The notes: generated from the letters alone by a model not told the origin. Positions 11,739-24,100 are shown, counted from the stretch's first letter. The stretch: 64,000 nt of DNA from Prosapia bicincta (GCA_036971475.1 JBAIZL010000001.1:144897544-144961543), one strand, 5' to 3'. A program made the numbers and translations.

Positions 11739-14700
11739 ATGATGGCAATTAATACTGAATATTACCTCGCTAAATTAAAAAATATATTAAATGATTTGGA
11801 ACAAGTACAAACCCTTCTTGACGATAAAGCGATGCCGGAAGGCAACGCTCGGGAAATAAGACGCATTCAGGCCAATTTCGTGGATACTTATGAGATATTA
11901 GAACAAACGTTCGCCACCCAGGTGGCAAGTTTAGCTGAAAGTGCGTTTAATATCAAAAGACAATTTCAGGACGTGTATTTGCCCATGTTAGCAAAATACC
12001 CTAACCTTATAAAGGCAGAGGTGACATCAACCTCGCCCGTCAAAGCAGCTGTAGGTTCACCTAACCTCCCTAGTCTTGCGTTGCCTGTTTTTTCAGGAAA
12101 CAACAGTGACTGGACGGACTTTATAACGATGTACGATTCAATAGTCCATTGCAACGACAGTCTTAGTGATATACAGAAATTCCAATATTTGAAATCGGTA
12201 CTTAAAGGCGACGCTTTAGCAATTGTCACAGGCTTGGTAATATCTGAACAAAATTACAGCATTGCATATCAAGCTTTGCGCAATCGGTACGCTAACCCAC
12301 GCCGTTTGGCTGACCACTATTTTAAAATGATTCAAGACTTTAAACCAATTAAGAATGCTTCGCAAACTGAATTGAACCGCTTCTTGACCGCGCATTCAAA
12401 CGCTGTGTGTGCGTTGAAGGTTATCCAGCTAGATGATTTGGCTGATTTTCTGCTTTTTCAGATGTCCATTAATAACTTGGACCCCCAGACTAGATTAAAT
12501 TTTGAAACGAGGCTAGGCACAAATCGTATGCCTACGTACAAATTGTTGAATGATTTTATAACGGAACAGGCCCGGGCTCTAGAGTTGTTGGATCAACCGC
12601 CTGCCGCAGCTTCTACGAGCGCGAGAGCTGCTCAACAACCCCGCATACTGGTGTCGTCAGTAAATGAGTCTGATTCGCAAGGGGCCCGTGATTTAAATTT
12701 TGACCAACTGGAACCTAACCTTAACACGGCATATAGTACAATAGTCCAGCCTTCGGTTTCGCCCGACAATTCTAGTACACCTAAGGCTACGCAATATGTA
12801 TACGAGCCTAGACGTGCTGCGTCAGGCCCTACACGGCCATTCAACGGACCGCGCCCCGTAAATATACCTCCTGTTATGAACACTCCTAGGATGTCAGTAT
12901 TCCGTCACCGATTACCACCGCTTCACATGAATCAATCCCATGTTTCTACGACACACGCAGGCATGTGTTATTATTGCGGAGAAGGACATCTCATCATTAA
13001 CTGTCAATCCTTTCTCGAACTGACTTCTGTGGCACGCCATGATGCCATCAGGAAATTACAACGGTGCTTCAATTGTCTTGGCTCCCATTTCCGAGCTAAA
13101 TGTAAGTCCAGCCAACGCTGCAAGCAGTGCAACGAGGCACACCATACTTTGTTACATAACAACTCTCCTGCACAACAACGACTATTTTCACCGCGACACC
13201 CTCGTTCAACAGCTAGACCTGACCTCGTTACTCAATCGGTACCGCATGCTCTTTCTTGTAACATTGAAGCTCCTCTCGCTCTGTTAGGTACCGCGCAAGT
13301 CGTCTTACAGGACCATTATGGTCAACCTCGTTTTCTAAGAGCTATTATCGACCCCGGCAGTCAGATATCTGCCATTACTAAGAAAGCAAGCGTCCTGCTG
13401 AGCCTACCTACTCGGAGTTCAAATATGTCTTTGATTGGTGTCGCCGCCAAGACCACACGTATTCACGAGTACGTTACGTTGATTTTATTCTCGAGGCATG
13501 ACCCTGGTGTAATGCTAACTACTGAAGCCGCCGTGCTTAACCACATTACTGACCCGCTGCCGGCTACTAGGTTAGCCTCTCAAATAAGTGCTCAATACCA
13601 GCACCTACCTTTAGCTGACCCTCATTTCGACTCGCCTGCCGGTGTTGACATTATACTGGGGGCAGATGTTTTCACCCAAATACTCACTAATGGGCCTTGC
13701 ACTATCATTCATGGCCAGCCCTCCGCGCTTAACACTCGTTTAGGTTGGGTCATTATGGGATCCATACCGTATAGTATGCCCCATCAACCTAGAGTGTTTA
13801 TTACCTCGCTACAGTCTATTGATGACAATATTCGACGGTTTTGGGAAGTCGAAGAAGTGACTGAGGCTAAATCTTTGAGCCCTGACGAACAGCTTTGTGA
13901 AAGCCTGTTTACTACAACTACTGAACGCGATGAAGTCGGGAGATATGTTGTCGCCCTCCCCTTCAAACCTGACGCTGTAACACTTAAGTCAAACCGCAAC
14001 GTTGTCCTCGCTAGTTATCATGCTTTAGAACGACGTTTAAGTCGTCAGCCGGAGGTAGCTCGGCAATATCATCAATTCATGACAGAATATATGACTCTGG
14101 GTCATATGTACCCCGCGCTTAATACTTCTAACTATTTGATCCCGCATCATTGTGTTTTTAAGACCACCAGTTCTACTACTAAGTTACGAGTAGTATTCAA
14201 CGCATCCTCGCCTGATTGTAACGCGAATTCTTTAAATCAGCAATTGCTTTCCGGTCCTAAGCTTCAGAAGGACCTGTCTAACGTCATCATTTCCTTTCGC
14301 CTGTATGTTCACGCCGTCTGTGCTGATCTTAAAATGATGTACCGACAAATTGCCGTGCGCCCAGCTGATCGCTGTCATCAGCACATATTATACCGACCGA
14401 CGCCTCAATCTCCGCTTGTGGAATACGAGTTAGCTACTGTCACGTACGGACTAACCCCGTCTGCGTATTTAGCGTTGCGGACACTTGAACAACTCGTAAA
14501 GGACGAAGGTAGCCGATACCCTGCCGCGTCGCAAGCAATACTTCAGCAGACTTATGTTGATGATGTTGTCACTGGCGCCGATACACCCGAAGATGCCAAG
14601 GAATTGATACAGCAGCTCATTAACATTTTCGCACTCGCCGGCCTGGAACTCAGGAAATGGTCATCAAGTGATCCTGCACTATTGTCAACGCTACCTTCCG

Positions 14701-17153
14701 CTCATCTGGAGAACCCGCTACTGTTCCAGGACGATTCTACCGCCATCAAAATACTGGGACTGCAATGGAATCCCACCTCGGACTCGTTCTCCTACCAGAG
14801 TCAGAATTTCGTTTCGGTGCCTACGAAACGCACCATACTATCTTATGTCGCTCGGACTTTCGACCCGCTTGGCTTCTTAACGCCTATTACTTTCTGGATC
14901 AAATGCTTTCTCAAACGTTTGTGGCTCGAAAGGTTATCATGGGATGAACCTTTGCCAACCGCGCTTCTAAATCAATGGGACAGCTTCATTGTTCAATTCG
15001 CCAGTTTGTCTTCTATCCAAATACCTCGACACGTTGGCACACGAGCTGCCAAGCATCACCTGTTAGGGTTTTGCGATGCTTCCGAAGCTGGATACGCAGC
15101 AGCTATATATTTGAGAACCGAATGGAATGGAGTCGTTACCGTTAGCATTCTGAAGGCTAAGAGCAGGGTAGCTCCAGTTAAACCGATCACCATACCTCGC
15201 ATGGAGCTTTGTGGCGCAGTCTTGCTGGCCAAACTCTACAAGTCCGTTCAGCCCGTTTTGAATTTTGTGTCTGACGCCGAGACGTTTTTCTTCACCGATT
15301 CTGAAATTGTGTTGTATTGGATCAACACCCCGCCTTATTTATTGAAGACTTTTACTGCCAACCGCGTCACTGAAATCGTTTCAAATACCTCCATGGACCG
15401 TTGGTTCCATGTCTCGACTGCTGATAACCCCGCGGACGTTGCTTCCCGTGGGTGTCTACCTAACCAGCTTGCTGAACATCCGCTGTGGTGGCACGGCCCA
15501 CCATGGGCGCTACAATGTCCTACTGCGTGGCATTTGTCTAAGCCGACCGGCCTTAACCCGGACCAGACCGAACATAAATCTGAACCTAGACTGCTATGTA
15601 CGGCCGTTCAAGAGCCTAATCGACTATTGACAACTATAGAACGACATTCGAACTTAATTACTCTTCACCATGTTTTCGCTTACGTCCTGCGGTTTGTGAA
15701 TAATTGCCGTCGTAAAGGCCAGACTACTAACCACGGTCATAACACCCGCTACAAGGCCAAAGTCGCCTTGAGTAAAACTTCATTTACTACGCCTTCGGTG
15801 CAGGAGTTAAGTAACGCCAGAGATCTCTGCGTCAAGCTCATACAAGAGCTGGCCTTCAGCGAAACATTGCAACGGCTCCGTCGTGGCGCTCAAATCATCG
15901 ATCCGCTCCGCAGCCTAACGCCATTTGTCGACGCCCAGGGCTTACTCAGGGTGGGCGGAAGACTTAATCATTCTGAGATGTCGTATGAATCTAAGCACCC
16001 CCTTCTGCTTCCTAAACATCATCAGTACGTCAACTTGATCTGCGATCATTACCACAAGTTAGCCTTACATGCCGGACCGCGCACCACTCAAGCGCTGATT
16101 AACGGCGAATTTTGGATTATTGCGTTACGCTCCTTACTTCGACAACGCATTCATGCGTGCATGCGGTGTTTCCGTCTGCAATCTAAGCCTCGTCCACCTA
16201 TGATGGCTGCTTTACCATCATCTAGAGTCACTCCATCGCCGCCTTTCTGCAGGGTGGGAATTGATTTCGCTGGACCCTTTGACACAAAGGCAAATCATTT
16301 GCGTACCTCGAAGCTTTTAAAATCTTATCTTTGTCTATTTGTCTGCATGGCTACTAAGGCTGTGCACTTGGAGATGGTATCCGACCTATCCACCGATGCC
16401 TTTCTCGCAGCTTTACACCGTTTCACGTCAAGACGAGGGCTACCCTCTGATATTTATTCTGACAACGGCACGAATTTTGTTGGAGCCGCGAACCGCCTGA
16501 GTGAGGTCTATCAACTGCTTGACCACTCGAAATCGCTTATCAAGCGCAAACTCGCCGACCAACGCATTGAATGGCACTTCAACCCTCCAGCCGCACCACA
16601 TTTCGGCGGACTCTGGGAGGCTGCCGTCAAATCCGCTAAAGGACTTATGCACCGCACGATCGGTAATACGGTATTAAACCCTGAAGAGTTGTCTACGTTG
16701 TTTACCCGGATAGAGGCTATTCTTAACAGTCGCCCTATTTTCGAGGTTTCGCCTGACCCCAGCGAAGGATCGTCTTTCCTCACTCCCGGACATTTTCTTA
16801 TTGGACGTCCGCTCCTTGCACTTCCGGAGAGATGTTACCCCGAACCGCCTCTTAAATCTCGTTGGTCCATGATTCAGCAAATGACCAACCGTTTCTGGAA
16901 GACTTGGTCTACTCAGTACCTGCATTCGCAGATTCAACGCCGCAAGTGGCACAAGAACTCCTCACCGCTTCAGGAGGATCAACTCGTCTTCATCACTGGA
17001 GAGCATCCGAGCCCCCTTCATTGGCCTATGGGTCGGATCATACATCTACATCCTGGACACGACCAAGTATCCCGCGTAGCTACTGTCAAAACCTCGCACG
17101 GCCAGCTGAAGCGACCTGTCCACAAGCTTGTTGGTTTTCCGCTGCAGCATTGA
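11739..17153 (+). CDS. BEL/Pao Gag-Pol polyprotein, intact
   Basis: A single frame of 1,804 residues from the first in-frame ATG. The ATG at 11742 has a better start context (A at -3, G at +4). The frame stays open upstream to 11706 but without an earlier ATG. Domains in order: DUF1759-like Gag region (about 115-205); three zinc knuckles (about 410-475, e.g. CYYCGEGHLIINC, CFNCLGSHFRAKC); aspartic protease with IIDPGSQISAI (about 536); reverse transcriptase with ADLKMMYRQI (about 861) and YVDD (about 939); RNase H with FCDASEAGYAA, MELCGA, FTDSEIVLYW and NPADVASRG (about 1110-1235); integrase with a His/Cys zinc-binding region and acidic residues in GIDFAGPF, YSDNGTNF and GLWEAAVKSAK (about 1435-1630); then a DUF5641-like C-terminal region. 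No stop or frameshift was seen. It would form cytoplasmic particles, copy the element RNA and integrate the cDNA. Confidence 0.96.
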   Translation: MMAINTEYYLAKLKNILNDLEQVQTLLDDKAMPEGNAREIRRIQANFVDTYEILEQTFATQVASLAESAFNIKRQFQDVYLPMLAKYPNLIKAEVTSTSPVKAAVGSPNLPSLALPVFSGNNSDWTDFITMYDSIVHCNDSLSDIQKFQYLKSVLKGDALAIVTGLVISEQNYSIAYQALRNRYANPRRLADHYFKMIQDFKPIKNASQTELNRFLTAHSNAVCALKVIQLDDLADFLLFQMSINNLDPQTRLNFETRLGTNRMPTYKLLNDFITEQARALELLDQPPAAASTSARAAQQPRILVSSVNESDSQGARDLNFDQLEPNLNTAYSTIVQPSVSPDNSSTPKATQYVYEPRRAASGPTRPFNGPRPVNIPPVMNTPRMSVFRHRLPPLHMNQSHVSTTHAGMCYYCGEGHLIINCQSFLELTSVARHDAIRKLQRCFNCLGSHFRAKCKSSQRCKQCNEAHHTLLHNNSPAQQRLFSPRHPRSTARPDLVTQSVPHALSCNIEAPLALLGTAQVVLQDHYGQPRFLRAIIDPGSQISAITKKASVLLSLPTRSSNMSLIGVAAKTTRIHEYVTLILFSRHDPGVMLTTEAAVLNHITDPLPATRLASQISAQYQHLPLADPHFDSPAGVDIILGADVFTQILTNGPCTIIHGQPSALNTRLGWVIMGSIPYSMPHQPRVFITSLQSIDDNIRRFWEVEEVTEAKSLSPDEQLCESLFTTTTERDEVGRYVVALPFKPDAVTLKSNRNVVLASYHALERRLSRQPEVARQYHQFMTEYMTLGHMYPALNTSNYLIPHHCVFKTTSSTTKLRVVFNASSPDCNANSLNQQLLSGPKLQKDLSNVIISFRLYVHAVCADLKMMYRQIAVRPADRCHQHILYRPTPQSPLVEYELATVTYGLTPSAYLALRTLEQLVKDEGSRYPAASQAILQQTYVDDVVTGADTPEDAKELIQQLINIFALAGLELRKWSSSDPALLSTLPSAHLENPLLFQDDSTAIKILGLQWNPTSDSFSYQSQNFVSVPTKRTILSYVARTFDPLGFLTPITFWIKCFLKRLWLERLSWDEPLPTALLNQWDSFIVQFASLSSIQIPRHVGTRAAKHHLLGFCDASEAGYAAAIYLRTEWNGVVTVSILKAKSRVAPVKPITIPRMELCGAVLLAKLYKSVQPVLNFVSDAETFFFTDSEIVLYWINTPPYLLKTFTANRVTEIVSNTSMDRWFHVSTADNPADVASRGCLPNQLAEHPLWWHGPPWALQCPTAWHLSKPTGLNPDQTEHKSEPRLLCTAVQEPNRLLTTIERHSNLITLHHVFAYVLRFVNNCRRKGQTTNHGHNTRYKAKVALSKTSFTTPSVQELSNARDLCVKLIQELAFSETLQRLRRGAQIIDPLRSLTPFVDAQGLLRVGGRLNHSEMSYESKHPLLLPKHHQYVNLICDHYHKLALHAGPRTTQALINGEFWIIALRSLLRQRIHACMRCFRLQSKPRPPMMAALPSSRVTPSPPFCRVGIDFAGPFDTKANHLRTSKLLKSYLCLFVCMATKAVHLEMVSDLSTDAFLAALHRFTSRRGLPSDIYSDNGTNFVGAANRLSEVYQLLDHSKSLIKRKLADQRIEWHFNPPAAPHFGGLWEAAVKSAKGLMHRTIGNTVLNPEELSTLFTRIEAILNSRPIFEVSPDPSEGSSFLTPGHFLIGRPLLALPERCYPEPPLKSRWSMIQQMTNRFWKTWSTQYLHSQIQRRKWHKNSSPLQEDQLVFITGEHPSPLHWPMGRIIHLHPGHDQVSRVATVKTSHGQLKRPVHKLVGFPLQH

Positions 17154-17307
17154 GTTTCACCTTTAGTTTCTTCGGCACTCTTGCCCCCCTTTTGTTTTTC
17201 TTCTCTTTCCTTCGTTTCCCCCTGCTATTTCTTCGGCACCCTCGGTTTCCGGTGCTTAAATAGTTCTTCGCCCTCTACCCACCTGGCGGATTAAAAACAT
17301 TCGTTTT
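17154..17307 (+). other. 3' untranslated region of the BEL/Pao element
   Basis: A pyrimidine-rich stretch (TTTCTTCGGCAC repeated with variation) between the pol stop and the polypurine tract. Too short for an env gene; the only overlapping frame runs through pol in another register. Confidence 0.6.
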
Positions 17308-17318
17308 GGTGGGCGGTA
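17308..17318 (+). other. polypurine tract
   Basis: GGTGGGCGGTA immediately precedes the 3' LTR, in the position expected for plus-strand priming. It is purine-rich but interrupted by pyrimidines. Confidence 0.6.
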
Positions 17319-18127
17319 TGTTCGAGTCAGCGCTCGAAGTTTCGCGGCCTACATTCAAACGCTCAGCTGGACTGTGCAGTGATGGTCACGTGATGTCCGA
17401 TCTGCCAATCGATGTATGATTTGAAGTATTGATTTTCTGTGGCTTGATCCCCACTCCCTTAGCTCGCATTTTCCGTAAAGTTAGTCGTCCCTGTTGTCTC
17501 GGAACTGTCGTACAGTTAACAGCCTCGTTAAAATACCTCGTTACGTAAAGTTGCACAACGCAAAGTGCCGCTTTTGACCGTGAAAACCTCGTACAAGCAT
17601 TAAAACTGTTCGTCTTAATGTGTGTTAGTGTGACCGCGTTATTATATAAGTTATTTGCGGATTATTGACTTTAATTACAATCGCCGTTTGTAAGTTCCTT
17701 TGTGTCGTTCCGCGCCATAGTTCTTAAATGACTAGGATTTTTAAATGCAGCTTATTGACTTCTCGTTTAAGTTTTAGTGTGACTTCGCCTGGCCAGGATT
17801 CCTACGAACTGGGTACCCAGGACTTCTGCAGCTACGAGATCTACGACCACTTCAATTTTGCCCTTTCTTGCTCCACGAGGGTAAGTGCTGCATAAGCTTA
17901 AGTACTAATAATTCATTTATGTGTAATTTCAGTGCGAATTGTTCTGTAATTAAATGTGCTTGTACGGAGCCCATTATGGCTTTCTAACTTTCGTAATTGC
18001 GTGCTCAGCGATTGAAGTAAGGCACTTTGCCGCAGCTTACTATTGTTACTCACATTTCAATTATATTATTGCCGATCTTTCTCGAACCTCGTTTTCTTCT
18101 CATTTTAGCTAAGCGCCAGTCGCTTCA
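17319..18127 (+). repeat. 3' LTR, 809 bp
   Basis: Same TG...CA termini and sequence as the 5' LTR, with a 4-bp deletion (GCACAACGCAAAG here versus GCACAACGCGTGCAAAG) and one extra A in GTGAAAACC. I see no substitutions. The ATTAAA at 17949-17954 is a candidate polyadenylation signal. Confidence 0.96.
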
Positions 18128-18132
18128 AGTAC
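18128..18132. repeat. 5-bp target site duplication (right copy)
   Basis: AGTAC, matching 10642-10646, followed directly by the rest of the interrupted monomer (CGTCTAAAGG). Confidence 0.95.
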
Positions 18133-21100
18133 CGTCTAAAGGTTTTGTCACGGGTGGCAATACTCAGAGGTAATTAAAAACTACGTTTCAGGATGAAAAT
18201 TCCTTGAATACTGTGGACTTTGCAGTATAGTACCGTCTAAAGCTTTTGTCACGGGTGGCAATACTCAGAGGTATTTAAAAACTACGTTTCAGGATGAAAA
18301 TTCCTTGAATACTGTGGACTTTGCAGTATAGTACCGTCTAAAGGTTTTGTCACGGGTGGCAATACTCAGAGGTAATTAAAAACTACGTTTCAGGATGAAA
18401 ATTCCTTGAATACTGTGGACTTTGCAGTATAGTACCGTCTAAAGCTTTTGTCACGGGTGGCAATACTCAGAGGTATTTAAAAACTACGTTTCAGGATGAA
18501 AATTCCTTGAATACTGCGGACTTTGCATTATAGTACCGTCTAAAGGTTTTGTCACGGGTGGCAATACTCAGAGGTAATTAAAAACTACGTTTCAGGATGA
18601 AAATTCCTTGAATACTGTGGACTTTGCAGTATAGTACCGTCTAAAGCTTTTGTCACGGGTGGCAATACTCAGAGGTATTTAAAAACTACGTTTCAGGATG
18701 AAAATTCCTTGAATACTGCGGACTTTGCATTATAGTACCGTCTAAAGGTTTTGTCACGGGTGGCAATACTCAGAGGTAATTAAAAACTACGTTTCAGGAT
18801 GAAAATTCCTTGAATACTGTGGACTTTGCATTATAGTACCGTCTAAAGGTTTTGTCACGGGTGGCAATACTCAGAGGTAATTAAAAACTACGTTTCAGGA
18901 TGAAAATTCCTTGAATACTTTGGACTTTGCAGTATAGTACCGTCTAAAGCTTTTGTCACGGGTGGCAATACTCAGAGGTATTTAAAAACTACGTTTCAGG
19001 ATGAAAATTCCTTGAATACTGTGGACTTTGCAGTATAGTACCGTCTAAAGGTTTTGTCACGGGTGGCAATACTCAGAGGTAATTAAAAACTACGTTTCAG
19101 GATGAAAATTCCTTGAATACTGTGGACTTTGCAGTATAGTACCGTCTAAAGCTTTTGTCACGGGTGGCAATACTCAGAGGTATTTAAAAACTACGTTTCA
19201 GGATGAAAATTCCTTGAATACTGCGGACTTTGCATTATAGTACCGTCTAAAGGTTTTGTCACGGGTGGCAATACTCAGAGGTAATTAAAAACTACGTTTC
19301 AGGATGAAAATTCCTTGAATACTGTGGACTTTGCAGTATAGTACCGTCTAAAGCTTTTGTCACGGGTGGCAATACTCAGAGGTATTTAAAAACTACGTTT
19401 CAGGATGAAAATTCCTTGAATACTGCGGACTTTGCATTATAGTACCGTCTAAAGGTTTTGTCACGGGTGGCAATACTCAGAGGTAATTAAAAACTACGTT
19501 TCAGGATGAAAATTCCTTGAATACTGTGGACTTTGCATTATAGTACCGTCTAAAGGTTTTGTCACGGGTGGCAATAGTCAGAGGTAATTACAAACTACGT
19601 TTCAGGATGAAAATTCCTTGAATACTGTGGACTTTGCATTATAGTACCGTCTAAAGGTTTTGTTACGGGTGGCAATAGTCAGAGGTAATTAAAAAACTAC
19701 GTTTCAGGATGAAAATTCCTTGAATACTGTGGACTTTGCAGTATAGTACCGTCTAAAGCTTTTGTCACGGGTGGCAATACTCAGAGGTAATTAAAAACTA
19801 CGTTTCAGGATGAAAATTCCTTGAATACTGTGGACTTTGCAGTATAGTACCGTCTAAAGGTTTGTCACGGGTGGCAATAGTCAGAGGTAATTAAAAAACT
19901 ACGTTTCAGGATGAAAATTCCTTGAATACTGTGGACTTTGCATTATAGTACCGTCTAAAGGTTTTGTCACGGGTGGCAATACTCAGAGGTAATTAAAAAA
20001 CTACGTTTCAGGATGAAAATTCCTTGAATACTGTGGACTTTGCATTATAGTACCGTCTAAAGCTTTGTCACGGGTGGCAATAGTCAGAGGTAATTAAAAA
20101 ACTACGTTTCAGGATGAAAATTCCTTGAATACTGTGGACTTTGCATTATAGTACCGTCTAAAGGTTTTGTCACGGGTGGCAATACTCAGAGGTAATTACA
20201 AACTACGTTTCAGGATGAAAATTCCTTGAATACTGTGGACTTTGCATTATAGTACCGTCTAAAGCTTTGTCACGGGTGGCAATAGTCAGAGGTAATTAAA
20301 AAACTACGTTTCAGGATGAAAATTCCTTGAATACTGTGGACTTTGCATTATAGTACCGTCTAAAGGTTTTGTCACGGGTGGCAATACTCAGAGGTAATTA
20401 AAAAAACTACGTTTCAGGATGAAAATTCCTTGAATACTGTGGACTTTGCATTATAGTACCGTCTAAAGCTTTGTCACGGGTGGCAATAGTCAGAGGTAAT
20501 TAAAAAACTACGTTTCAGGATGAAAATTCCTTGAATACTGTGGACTTTGCATTATAGTACCGTCTAAAGCTTTGTCACGGGTGGCAATAGTCAGAGGTAA
20601 TTAAAAAACTACGTTTCAGGATGAAAATTCCTTGAATACTGTGGACTTTGCAGTATAGTACCGTCTAAAGCTTTGTCACGGGTGGCAATAGTCAGAGGTA
20701 ATTAAAAAACTACGTTTCAGGATGAAAATTCCTTGAATACTGTGGACTTTGCATTATAGTACCGTCTAAAGCTTTGTCACGGGTGGCAATAGTCAGAGGT
20801 AATTAAAAAACTACGTTTCAGGATGAAAATTCCTTGAATACTGTGGACTTTGCAGTATAGTACCGTCTAAAGCTTTGTCACGGGTGGCAATAGTCAGAGG
20901 TAATTAAAAAACTACGTTTCAGGATGAAAATTCCTTGAATACTGTGGACTTTGCAGTATAGTACCGTCTAAAGCTTTGTCACGGGTGGCAATAGTCAGAG
21001 GTAATTAAAAAACTACGTTTCAGGATGAAAATTCCTTGAATACTGTGGACTTTGCAGTATAGTACCGTCTAAAGCTTTGTCACGGGTGGCAATAGTCAGA

Positions 21101-24100
21101 GGTAATTAAAAAACTACGTTTCAGGATGAAAATTCCTTGAATACTGTGGACTTTGCATTATAGTACCGTCTAAAGCTTTGTCACGGGTGGCAATAGTCAG
21201 AGGTAATTAAAAAACTACGTTTCAGGATGAAAATTCCTTGAATACTGTGGACTTTGCAGTATAGTACCGTCTAAAGCTTTGTCACGGGTGGCAATAGTCA
21301 GAGGTAATTAAAAAACTACGTTTCAGGATGAAAATTCCTTGAATACTGTGGACTTTGCAGTATAGTACCGTCTAGAGCTTTGTCACGGGTGGCAATAGTC
21401 AGAGGTAATTAAAAAACTACGTTTCAGGATGAAAATTCCTTGAATACTGTGGACTTTGCATTATAGTACCGTCTAAAGGTTTTGTCACGGGTGGCAATAC
21501 TCAGAGGTAATTAAAAAACTACGTTTCAGGATGAAAATTCCTTGAATACTGTGGACTTTGCAGTATAGTACCGTCTAAAGGTTTTGTTACGGGTGGCAAT
21601 AGTCAGAGGTAATTACAAACTACGTTTCAGGATGAAAATTCCTTGAATACTGTGGACTTTGCATTATAGTACCGTCTAAAGCTTTGTCACGGGTGGCAAT
21701 ACTCAGAGGTAATTAAAAAACTACGTTTCAGGATGAAAATTCCTTGAACACTGTGGACTTTGCATTATAGTACCGTCTAAAGGTTTTGTCACGGGTGGCA
21801 ATACTCAGAGGTAATTAAAAAACTACGTTTCAGGATGAAAATTCCTTGAATACTGTGGACTTTGCAGTATAGTACCGTCTAAAGCTTTGTCACGGGTGGC
21901 AATAGTCAGAGGTAATTAAAAAACTACGTTTCAGGATGAAAATTCCTTGAATACTGTGGACTTTGCAGTATAGTACCGTCTAAAGCTTTGTCACGGGTGG
22001 CAATAGTCAGAGGTAATTAAAAAACTACGTTTCAGGATGAAAATTCCTTGAATACTGTGGACTTTGCATTATAGTACCGTCTAAAGCTTTGTCACGGGTG
22101 GCAATAGTCAGAGGTAATTAAAAAACTACGTTTCAGGATGAAAATTCCTTGAATACTGTGGACTTTGCAGTATAGTACCGTCTAAAGCTTTGTCACGGGT
22201 GGCAATACTCAGAGGTAATTAAAAAACTACGTTTCAGGATGAAAATTCCTTGAATACTGTGGACTTTGCAGTATAGTAACGTCTAAAGGTTTTGTCACGG
22301 GTGGCAATACTCAGAGGTAATTACAAACTACGTTTCAGGATGAAAATTCCTTGAATACTGTGGACTTTGCAGTATAGTACCGTCTAAAGGTTTTGTTACG
22401 GGTGGCAATACTCAGAGGTAATTAGAAAAATACGTTAAAGGATGAAAATTCCTTGAATACTGTGGACTTTGCATTATAGTACCGTCTAAAGGTTTTGTCA
22501 CGGGTGGCAATACTCAGAGGTAATTAAAAAACTACGTTTCAGGATGAATATTCCTTGAATACTGTGGACTTTGCAGTATAGTACCGTCTAAAGGTTTTGT
22601 CACGGGTGGCAATACTCAGAGGTAATTACAAACTACGTTTCAGGATGAAAATTCCTTGAACACTGTGGACTTTGCAGTATAGTACCGTCTAAAGGTTTTG
22701 CCACGGGTGGCAATACTCAGAGGTAATTAAAAAACTACGTTTTAGGATGAAAATTCCTTGAATACTGTGGACTTTGCATTATAGTACCGTCTAAAGGTTT
22801 TGTCACGGGTGGCAATACTCAGAGGTAAATAAAAAACTACGTTTTAGGATGAAAATTCCTTGAATACTGTGGACTTTGCATTATAGTACCGTCTAAAGGT
22901 TTTGTCACGGGTGGCAATACTCAGAGGTAATTAAAAAACTACGTTTTAGGATGAAAATTCCTTGAATACTGTGGACTTTGCATTATAAGACCGTCTAAAG
23001 GTTTTGTCACGGGTGGCAATACTCAGAGGTAATTAAAAAACTACGTTTTAGGATGAAAATTCCTTGAATACTGTGGACTTTGCATTATAGTACCGTCTAA
23101 AGGTTTTGTCACGGGTGGCAATACTCAGAGGTAATTAAAAAACTACGTTTAAGGATGAAAATTCCTTGAATACTGTGGACTTTGCATTATAGTACCGTCT
23201 AAAGGTTTTGTCACGGGTGGCAATACTCAGAGGTAATTAAAAAACTACGTTTTAGGATGAAAATTCCTTGAATACTGTGGACTTTGCATTATAGTACCGT
23301 CTAAAGGTTTTGTCACGGGTGGCAATACTCAGAGGTAATTAAAAAACTACGTTTTAGGATGAAAATTCCTTGAATACTGTGGACTTTGCATTATAGTACC
23401 GTCTAAAGGTTTTGTCACGGGTGGCAATACTCAGAGGTAATTAAAAAACTACGTTTTAGGATGAAAATTCCTTGAATACTGTGGACTTTGCATTATAGTA
23501 CCGTCTAAAGGTTTTGTCACGGGTGGCAATACTCAGAGGTAATTAAAAAACTACGTTTGAGGATGAAAATTCCTTGAACACTGTGGACTTTGCAGTATAG
23601 TACCGTCTAAAGGTTTTGTCACGGGTGGCAATACTCAGAGGTAATTAAAAAACTACGTTTCAGGATGAAAATTCCTTGAATACTGTGGACTTTGCATTAT
23701 AGTACCGTCTAAAGGTTTTGTCACGGGTGGCAATACTCAGAGGTAATTAAAAAACTACATTTCAGGATGAAAATTCCTTGAATGCTGTGGACTTTGCATT
23801 ATAGTACCGTCTAAATGTTTTGTCACGGGTGGCAATACTCAGAGGTAATTAAAAACTACGTTTCAGGATGAAAATTCCTTGAATACTGTGGACTTTGCAT
23901 TATAGTACCGTCTAAAGGTTTTGTTACGGGTCTCAATACTCAGAGGTAATTAAAAAAACTACGTTTCAGGATAAAATTCCTTGAATACTGTGGACTTTGC
24001 ATTATAGTACCGTCTAAATGTTTTGTCACGGGTGGCAATACTCAAAGGTAATTAAAAAAACTACGTTTCAGGATGAAAATTCCTTGAATACTGTGGACTT

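Larger units (their letters stand above)
10647..18127 (+). mobile_element. full-length BEL/Pao LTR retrotransposon
   Basis: A complete 7.48-kb element: 5' LTR, primer binding site, single Gag-Pol ORF, purine-rich tract and 3' LTR, flanked by AGTAC duplications. BEL/Pao assignment rests on the domain order Gag, protease, RT, RNase H, integrase within one ORF, the DUF1759-like Gag region, and the YVDD RT motif. It inserted into SatA after the array existed, because matching satellite sequence lies on both sides. The LTRs differ only by two small indels as read by eye and the ORF is uninterrupted, so the copy is very young and may still be competent. No env-like ORF follows pol. Confidence 0.96.

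Noticed and set aside
11966..16952. Other open frames on both strands across the BEL/Pao element
   Set aside because: All overlap the long Gag-Pol frame and show no domain of their own.
17154..17318. Envelope gene after pol
   Set aside because: Only 165 bp separate the pol stop from the 3' LTR.
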